Positions 58,681-64,000 of a stretch of DNA of 64,000 nt are shown here, piece after piece; position 1 is the stretch's first letter, and each line of letters begins with the position of its first letter. Position numbers and translations under genes: made by a program. The notes under the pieces are model-generated. The model saw only the letters and a program-made list of their open reading frames with translations. It ran no database searches and was not told where the DNA came from. Origin of the DNA: Psychrobacter urativorans (lineage in GTDB: Bacteria > Pseudomonadota > Gammaproteobacteria > Pseudomonadales > Moraxellaceae); NCBI RefSeq assembly GCF_904846695.1, contig NZ_CAJHBR010000003.1, positions 186,001 to 250,000 on the forward strand, written 5' to 3'.

Positions 58681-59490
58681 TTAGACAACTAATAATCCTA
58701 GCTGTTGTAAGCCCCAAAATCCTAATGCAAATACAGGTGTAGCAGACAGTAATGAGTCAATACGGTCAAGGATACCACCATGACCTGGCAAGATAGTTCC
58801 TGAATCTTTTACATTAGCACGACGCTTGAGCATCGACTCAAACAAATCACCCAATACCGAAGACAATATTGTCAGCGCTGATAAGCCAATAAAGGCTACT
58901 AGCGCCATACCGGTTAACTGTAGTTTGAAAACGCTGATAGCAACGACTACTACTAAGCCTGTTACTAAACCGCCAGCCAGTCCTTCCATGCTCTTATTAG
59001 GCGAGACATTCGGTGCCATCTTAATGCGACCAAGCTTACGGCCAACAAAATAAGCCCCACTGTCGGCGCACCAAACCATCAAGAACACGTACATAAGCCA
59101 CCAAGGTGACGCTTGCCATAAGTAAAACATTGCCGTAATTGAGGCAGTTAAGATAACCACACCCATCAGGGCTAGGCGCTGGCCATACCATTTTGTATGA
59201 GTAGGAAATTTAGTGACCCACGATAGAGCCATCATCCAGATAACTAGAGACGCTAGCCACCAAGCTACCCAAGTAAATTTGAGCATCAATGAAGCCAAAG
59301 TTACTACTAGCACTATCAATACAAACACTATTGGCTGCCGCCATTTCGGCATTAGCTTAGTCCACTCATGAGCGGCAATCGTCACTCCGATGGCCAGTAA
59401 TGGAGCGAACAAAACAGGCGTTTGGCTGGCAAATAAAGCAATACCAACAATGACAATAAGCACGACTGCTGTTTTAATCCGTTGCCACAT
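58681..59490 (-). CDS. cdsA: phosphatidate cytidylyltransferase CdsA
   Basis: Makes CDP-diacylglycerol from phosphatidate and CTP, the precursor of all phospholipids. About eight hydrophobic helices are visible and the C-terminal signature LKRRANVKDSGTILPGHGG followed by ILDRIDS is complete. 269 residues fits. AAGG precedes the ATG by about ten bases. uppS lies 155 bases upstream and dxr 63 bases downstream on the same strand. Confidence 0.96.
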   Translation of the reverse strand: MWQRIKTAVVLIVIVGIALFASQTPVLFAPLLAIGVTIAAHEWTKLMPKWRQPIVFVLIVLVVTLASLMLKFTWVAWWLASLVIWMMALSWVTKFPTHTKWYGQRLALMGVVILTASITAMFYLWQASPWWLMYVFLMVWCADSGAYFVGRKLGRIKMAPNVSPNKSMEGLAGGLVTGLVVVVAISVFKLQLTGMALVAFIGLSALTILSSVLGDLFESMLKRRANVKDSGTILPGHGGILDRIDSLLSATPVFALGFWGLQQLGLLVV

Positions 59491-59644
59491 AGTGAGCGAA
59501 CCTTATAGTTTTATAGTCTTGAATAAAAACATCTATGAATGAAAAAATAGCTCTTAATAGCCAACAGTCAGTGAAAGAATGGCAATTAAAGCTGCATTAT
59601 AACAGCTAATTTGACAGGTTCAGTTACATTGATTGGCTTAGCAA

Positions 59645-60388
59645 TCATGATGAGGTCTGTATTTGCTCGCTAGTCTTGCCAAATCGACGCTGACGCTGAG
59701 CAAACTCTTTGATCATCGTCGCCAACTCCTCTGCAGCAAAATTCGGCCACAATGTCTGAGTGAAGAACAGTTCAGCATAAGCGGACTGCCATAACAAGAA
59801 GTTCGACAGTCGGTACTCTCCGCCCGTACGAATCAACATATCTACCGCAGGCGCATCTGCTAATTGGACATATTCGCCCAGCTTTTCTTTATTGATATCT
59901 TCGATACGCAGTTGTCCGGCCTGCATTTGCTCAGCTAGCTGCTGGGCTGCATGAGCGATATCCCATTGACCACCATAGCTGATAGCGATCACTAAGGTCA
60001 TCGCCTCATAATGAGCCGTCTGAGCTTCAGCATCCGCCATTTGTGTGCGCAACTCGTCACTCAATAGACTACGATCACCAATAAAGCGTAGTTTAATATG
60101 ATGCTTTTGCATACGAGGCATTTGCTCATCGATAGTCAGTTTTAATAACTGCATCAATAAAGCCACTTCAGCAGGTGGGCGCTGCCAATTCTCACTAGAA
60201 AAAGCAAATACCGTCAATACTTTAATACCTACTTCGCGGCAATACTCAACGATAGGGTCTAGTGCATCTTTACCTTTGCTATGACCTTCGCCCTTCGCTA
60301 GGGCATGTTGTTTGCCGTAACGATTATTGCCATCCATGATAATAGCGATGTGTTTGGGCTTGAGGTCGATATCGGTTTCTTTCAACAT
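59645..60388 (-). CDS. uppS: undecaprenyl diphosphate synthase
   Basis: Cis-prenyltransferase that makes the C55 carrier for peptidoglycan, LPS and other surface sugars. The catalytic Asp is in HIAIIMDGNNRYGK (Asp19), and RTGGEYRLSNFLLWQSAYAE carries the conserved Arg/Glu that bind IPP; the Gly in RTGGE replaces the more usual Ser. 247 residues is standard. The ribosome site before the ATG is weak. A 338-base gap separates it from frr upstream. Confidence 0.96.
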   Translation of the reverse strand: MLKETDIDLKPKHIAIIMDGNNRYGKQHALAKGEGHSKGKDALDPIVEYCREVGIKVLTVFAFSSENWQRPPAEVALLMQLLKLTIDEQMPRMQKHHIKLRFIGDRSLLSDELRTQMADAEAQTAHYEAMTLVIAISYGGQWDIAHAAQQLAEQMQAGQLRIEDINKEKLGEYVQLADAPAVDMLIRTGGEYRLSNFLLWQSAYAELFFTQTLWPNFAAEELATMIKEFAQRQRRFGKTSEQIQTSS

Positions 60389-60726
60389 TTTAGAACCATT
60401 TTAATAGTAATGAAATTCATGAGATAAAAGTTACTTTTTACTACGTATCAGCATATTCAGCTTAGTAAGTATGTAAGGTAAATTCAATGATTAACGATTT
60501 GTAAGTGCATTAATATTATGTTATTTCATAAGGTGCAATTTTTGGCTTGATAGCTTGTTTAGCAGTCTCTGCTATGGCTAGTAATACAGTTAACAAACCA
60601 GATAATGATAGCGGATTGTTTTTACCGCTTAAACGCCAACCATTAAAAAACTGGCAACTTAACAAATACAACTTGCAAGAGACCAGTCCTTATTTAACTA
60701 TTGATGTAGCGCTTTTACAGCGTTGT
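60389..60726. other. intergenic region between frr and uppS
   Basis: 338 bases without a convincing gene. A plus-strand frame at 60547-60762 overlaps the 3' end of frr, begins with TTG and has no ribosome site. A small AGCGG/CCGCT stem occurs near 60610-60630. It probably contains a separate uppS promoter. Confidence 0.5.
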
Positions 60727-61281
60727 TTACACTGCCATCAAATCAATTTCTTTTTTACTTAGACGGCTATCGATAGTTTCGATATATTTGTCAGTGATTT
60801 TTTGGATTTCATCACTAGCACGGTGCTCGTCATCTTCTGATATTTCTTTTTCTTTTGCCAATTCTTTGATGTCATTCATCATATCACGGCGTACATTACG
60901 GATAGAAACTCGGCTGTTTTCAGCCTCACCGCGTGCTAATTTTTGCATGTCACGACGGGTTTCTTCGGTCAATGATGGCATAGGAACTCGGATAACATCG
61001 GCAGTCATCGGGTTCAAACCTAAATCGGCTTCACGAATGGCCTTATCTACTGCTTGTATCATAGTGCGATCGAACGGCTGTACTAATAGCGTGCGTGAAT
61101 CTTCAACGTTGACGCTAGCCACTTGGTTCAAAGGCGTAGCAGCACCATAATAGCTGACCATAATACCTGATAACATACCTGGATGCGCACGTCCAGTACG
61201 GACCTTACTAAAGGTGCTTTCTAGCGCCTCTAAGGTTTTTTGCATGCGCGCTTCGCCTTCTTGCTTAATCTCTTTAATCAT
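60727..61281 (-). CDS. frr: ribosome recycling factor
   Basis: Splits the post-termination ribosome with EF-G. 184 residues, two-domain structure: long helices at both ends ([29 protein letters not shown]) and the beta domain between, with [12 protein letters not shown], the conserved [20 protein letters not shown] and [25 protein letters not shown] seven bases before the ATG supports the start. pyrH lies 127 bases upstream, the conserved pyrH-frr pair. Confidence 0.98.
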   Translation of the reverse strand: MIKEIKQEGEARMQKTLEALESTFSKVRTGRAHPGMLSGIMVSYYGAATPLNQVASVNVEDSRTLLVQPFDRTMIQAVDKAIREADLGLNPMTADVIRVPMPSLTEETRRDMQKLARGEAENSRVSIRNVRRDMMNDIKELAKEKEISEDDEHRASDEIQKITDKYIETIDSRLSKKEIDLMAV

Positions 61282-61408
61282 GTCGTTGTCCTTATTTATC
61301 GCTAACGATAATATGCTATGTTATTGGTTTTTATTTTGAATAATGGTTTATAAAATAGTAGCTTATTAATTAACCGCTTCGTGGCTATGTAGCTATATGG
61401 CTATTCAC

Positions 61409-62134
61409 TTAGTGATAGACTCTTGTGCCTTCATTTTCGCCCATAACTACATTTAGCAAAGCGTTCGGTTTAGTCATATCGAAGACTTGCAAGGGTACAT
61501 TATGCTCACGACATAAAGCGATAGCCGTCAAATCCATTACCCCAAGCTTTTGCTCTAGCACTTCATCAAAAGTTAAACCGTCATATTTAACCGCATCACT
61601 ATGCAAGCTTGGGTCTTTATCATAGACCCCATCAACTTTAGTGGCTTTTAGAATCAGACCCGCTTCAATCTCAATACCACGTAGGCAAGCTGCCGTATCG
61701 GTAGTAAAGAAAGGGTTGCCAGTACCAGCAACGAAAATACAAACTTCGCCGTTTTTGAGGTAGCGAATAGCATTACGGCTGCTGTAGCTTTCGGTAACTT
61801 CACCAATAGGCAACGCTGACATCAGGCGGGTTTTAATATTACGACGCTCAAGCGCATCACGCATAGCTAAACCATTCATCACGGTTGCTAACATACCCAT
61901 TTGGTCGCCAGTTACTCGGCCAACTAGGCCTTCTTTTTGTAATTGTGCGCCACGATATAAGTTACCACCGCCAACTACGATCCCTACTTGTACTCCAAGA
62001 CCACGCAAATGGGCGATGGATAAACTCATATTATCGAGCACTTCACTATCAATACCCATCTCTTTGCCACCTGCTAAGGCTTCGCCTGAGAGTTTAAGCA
62101 AAATGCGCGAGTAACGAGGGTTCTTGTCAGACAT
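61409..62134 (-). CDS. pyrH: uridylate kinase PyrH
   Basis: Hexameric UMP kinase for pyrimidine nucleotide synthesis. N-terminal [15 protein letters not shown], then [28 protein letters not shown] and [13 protein letters not shown] mark the amino-acid-kinase-fold ATP and UMP sites. 241 residues is standard. An AAAGG site stands before the ATG. The usual upstream partners rpsB and tsf are not here; rimO takes that place 163 bases upstream. Confidence 0.98.
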   Translation of the reverse strand: MSDKNPRYSRILLKLSGEALAGGKEMGIDSEVLDNMSLSIAHLRGLGVQVGIVVGGGNLYRGAQLQKEGLVGRVTGDQMGMLATVMNGLAMRDALERRNIKTRLMSALPIGEVTESYSSRNAIRYLKNGEVCIFVAGTGNPFFTTDTAACLRGIEIEAGLILKATKVDGVYDKDPSLHSDAVKYDGLTFDEVLEQKLGVMDLTAIALCREHNVPLQVFDMTKPNALLNVVMGENEGTRVYH

Positions 62135-62297
62135 GAGGGTACCTTTTATAGTTGAACACCAATATTAGGGTTAAATGTAAATATTATAATAATAAACACT
62201 TAGATACAGCAAACAAATTGCGCTAATTGTAGCAAAAACTACCGACTATTGGGCAATTTTCCTTTAGCGCATTATTGCCAGCAAATACTAGCAATGC

Positions 62298-63899
62298 CTA
62301 GGCTTTATAACTGGCAAATAAGTCGTACTCGCTAGCATCATCGATAGTCACCGTTAATAACTGACCGACTTGCACGTTAGCAGTAATGTTATCGACATAG
62401 ACGTGGCCGTCAATTTCAGGCGCATCGGCATAACTACGGCAAATAGCGATGTTCTCTTCGCTATCGATTTCATCGACTAACACGGTTAAAGTCCTGCCAA
62501 TTTTCTCTTGCAGCTTTTGGGCAGAGATATCCTGCTGTAGCGCCATAAAGCGCTCGTAACGTTCCTGCTTAACCGCTTCAGGTACTGGATTAGGCAAGTC
62601 ATTAGCAACAGCGCCTTCGACTTCTGAATAAGTAAAAGCACCAACGCGATCAAGGCGAGCTTCAACTAACCAGTCAAGCAGACATTGGAAGTCTTCTTCA
62701 GTCTCACCAGGAAAACCAACTACAAAGGTTGAGCGAATGACGATATCGGGACAAATAGCCCGCCAAGCTTGAATACGAGCTAAAGTATTTTCGCTATGCG
62801 CTGGGCGTTTCATCGCCTTTAAGATGCGAGGGCTGGCATGCTGAAACGGAATATCTAAGTAAGGCAATAACTTGCCTTCACCCATTAGCTCGACAACTTT
62901 ATCGACATGAGGATACGGATAAACATAATGCAGACGCACCCAGATGCCTAGCTGATTCAACGCTTGGCACAAGTCATAAAATTTGGACTTCAGCGGCATT
63001 CCGTTCCAAAAACTAGTCTTATATTTCAGATCCAGACCATAAGCAGAGGTATCTTGCGAGATGATTAGCAGCTCTTTTACCCCAGCATTTTTTAGTGCCA
63101 TAGCTTCATTCATTACGCTATCAATCGGCCGTGAGACTAAATCGCCACGTAAGCTTGGAATGATACAAAAAGTACAGCGATGATTACAGCCTTCTGAAAT
63201 CTTTAGATAAGCATAATGACTAGGGGTTAATTTAATATCCGCTTCATTGATTAAGTCTATCTTGGGATTATATTCATCGGTTAATTCGCGCTTCGGCTTA
63301 GGTACATGCAGCGCTACTGCCCTAATTACTTCATCATAAGCATGGGCACCAGTCACTGCCAATACCGCAGGATGCATTTTTCTAATCTTGTCCGCCTCTT
63401 TACCTAAGCAACCAGTAACAATGACTTTACCGTTTTTGCTAATAGCTTCACCGATAGCGTCCAGCGATTCTTGTACGGCTGACTCGATAAAGCCACAAGT
63501 ATTGACTACTACTAAGTCAGCGCCTTCGTAATCACTAGCTACTTGATAGCCATCGCGGCTCAGCTCAGTGATAATACGTTCGCTATCTACTAAAGCTTTA
63601 GGGCAGCCTAAAGAGACAAAGCCAATTTTTGGTGTAGTGGTCGGTGCACTAGCTGTCGCAGCATTAGCACTACTCGCCTCGCCACTTTGACTGATACTAC
63701 GGTTTTGATTATGATTGGCTTTATGGTGAGTGGCTTTATGAGTGCTGACAGGCTCTGTGAGCGACGTCTGACTTTGTGCCGGATTGAATACCGTTACGCT
63801 GTCATTAAGTTGCGCTAACGCTACAGACTCTGTAGCTGCTGATGATAAAGTCGATAGTGACGCTTTCACATCAGTAGATAGTGTAGAAATTTTGGACAT
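62298..63899 (-). CDS. rimO: ribosomal protein uS12 methylthiotransferase RimO with N-terminal extension
   Basis: Radical SAM enzyme adding a methylthio group to Asp of ribosomal protein S12. The UPF0004 domain has its three cluster Cys in [22 protein letters not shown] and TGCLGKEA; the radical SAM cluster CNHRCTFC is at about residue 236; a TRAM domain ends the protein. E. coli RimO begins almost at [11 protein letters not shown]; here about 90 Ser/Thr/Ala/His-rich residues precede it, including a His-rich patch ([15 protein letters not shown]). I start at the ATG ending at 63899, with AAGG six bases before it; an ATG 12 codons upstream lacks a site. pyrH follows on the same strand. Confidence 0.94.
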   Translation of the reverse strand: MSKISTLSTDVKASLSTLSSAATESVALAQLNDSVTVFNPAQSQTSLTEPVSTHKATHHKANHNQNRSISQSGEASSANAATASAPTTTPKIGFVSLGCPKALVDSERIITELSRDGYQVASDYEGADLVVVNTCGFIESAVQESLDAIGEAISKNGKVIVTGCLGKEADKIRKMHPAVLAVTGAHAYDEVIRAVALHVPKPKRELTDEYNPKIDLINEADIKLTPSHYAYLKISEGCNHRCTFCIIPSLRGDLVSRPIDSVMNEAMALKNAGVKELLIISQDTSAYGLDLKYKTSFWNGMPLKSKFYDLCQALNQLGIWVRLHYVYPYPHVDKVVELMGEGKLLPYLDIPFQHASPRILKAMKRPAHSENTLARIQAWRAICPDIVIRSTFVVGFPGETEEDFQCLLDWLVEARLDRVGAFTYSEVEGAVANDLPNPVPEAVKQERYERFMALQQDISAQKLQEKIGRTLTVLVDEIDSEENIAICRSYADAPEIDGHVYVDNITANVQVGQLLTVTIDDASEYDLFASYKA

Positions 63900-64000
63900 A
63901 GCTGACCTTGCAAGAGATAAATTGGCTGTGCGCATTGTACGTTTTTTTTGTGATAATCACCAGTTTTGCCGTGCTATGCTGTTGATTTATGGTTAAATAA

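Noticed and set aside
60547-60762. 71-codon plus-strand frame between uppS and frr
   Set aside because: TTG start, no ribosome site, and it runs into the 3' end of frr on the opposite strand.

Overview
The window is an ordinary stretch of gammaproteobacterial chromosome. It is dense with housekeeping and envelope genes, and I see no prophage, insertion sequence, CRISPR array, tRNA or rRNA. By eye the DNA is moderately AT-rich. The gene set points to Moraxellaceae: a Coq7-type ubiquinone hydroxylase, a long-form GAPDH, amgK-murU divergent from lptD-surA, a Nudix/thiamine-phosphate-synthase fusion, and an frr-uppS-cdsA-dxr-rseP-bamA cluster ending at lpxA. A Psychrobacter-like organism is my best guess; this is inference, not a database result.

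Layout. Positions 1-25.9 kb are almost entirely minus strand: tadA (cut by the left edge), ung, clpA, clpS, a membrane coiled-coil protein, argC, hemE, proB, obgE, a long GAPDH, an unusually extended lipocalin, a Nudix-TenI fusion, then tamB and tamA. The one exception is a tiny plus-strand hemP with a near-perfect Fur box over its promoter. From 26.2 to 35.9 kb the genes are plus strand: an LplT-like MFS transporter, coq7, an exported repeat protein, a large lipoprotein hydrolase, and cioA-cioB with a 38-residue membrane peptide. At 36-43 kb murU/amgK (minus) diverge from lptD/surA (plus). At 43.6-50.2 kb there are single genes: a membrane-anchored EEP-family protein, asd, a SOUL protein, tgt, and an NSS sodium symporter with its small subunit. 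From 50.5 to 63.9 kb one minus-strand cluster runs rimO, pyrH, frr, uppS, cdsA, dxr, rseP, bamA, lpxD, fabZ, lpxA.

How the genes work together. Much of the window builds or maintains the outer membrane. BamA and TamA/TamB insert proteins, SurA chaperones them, LptD exports LPS, and LpxA/LpxD/FabZ make lipid A and fatty acids. CdsA and UppS/Dxr supply phospholipid and isoprenoid carriers, RseP controls the envelope stress response, and AmgK/MurU recycle peptidoglycan sugars.

I found no convincing new multi-gene system. The most interesting signals are: (i) repeated low-complexity Asn/Ser/Thr/Asp-rich extensions in otherwise conserved proteins (TamA, LptD, RimO, ClpA, ClpS, the lipocalin, the 325-residue membrane protein); (ii) no skp between bamA and lpxD, with two strong hairpins in the gap; (iii) clpS and clpA separated by an unexplained 674-base gap; (iv) small proteins that automated calling may miss (HemP, the NSS small subunit, the CioAB-associated peptide).
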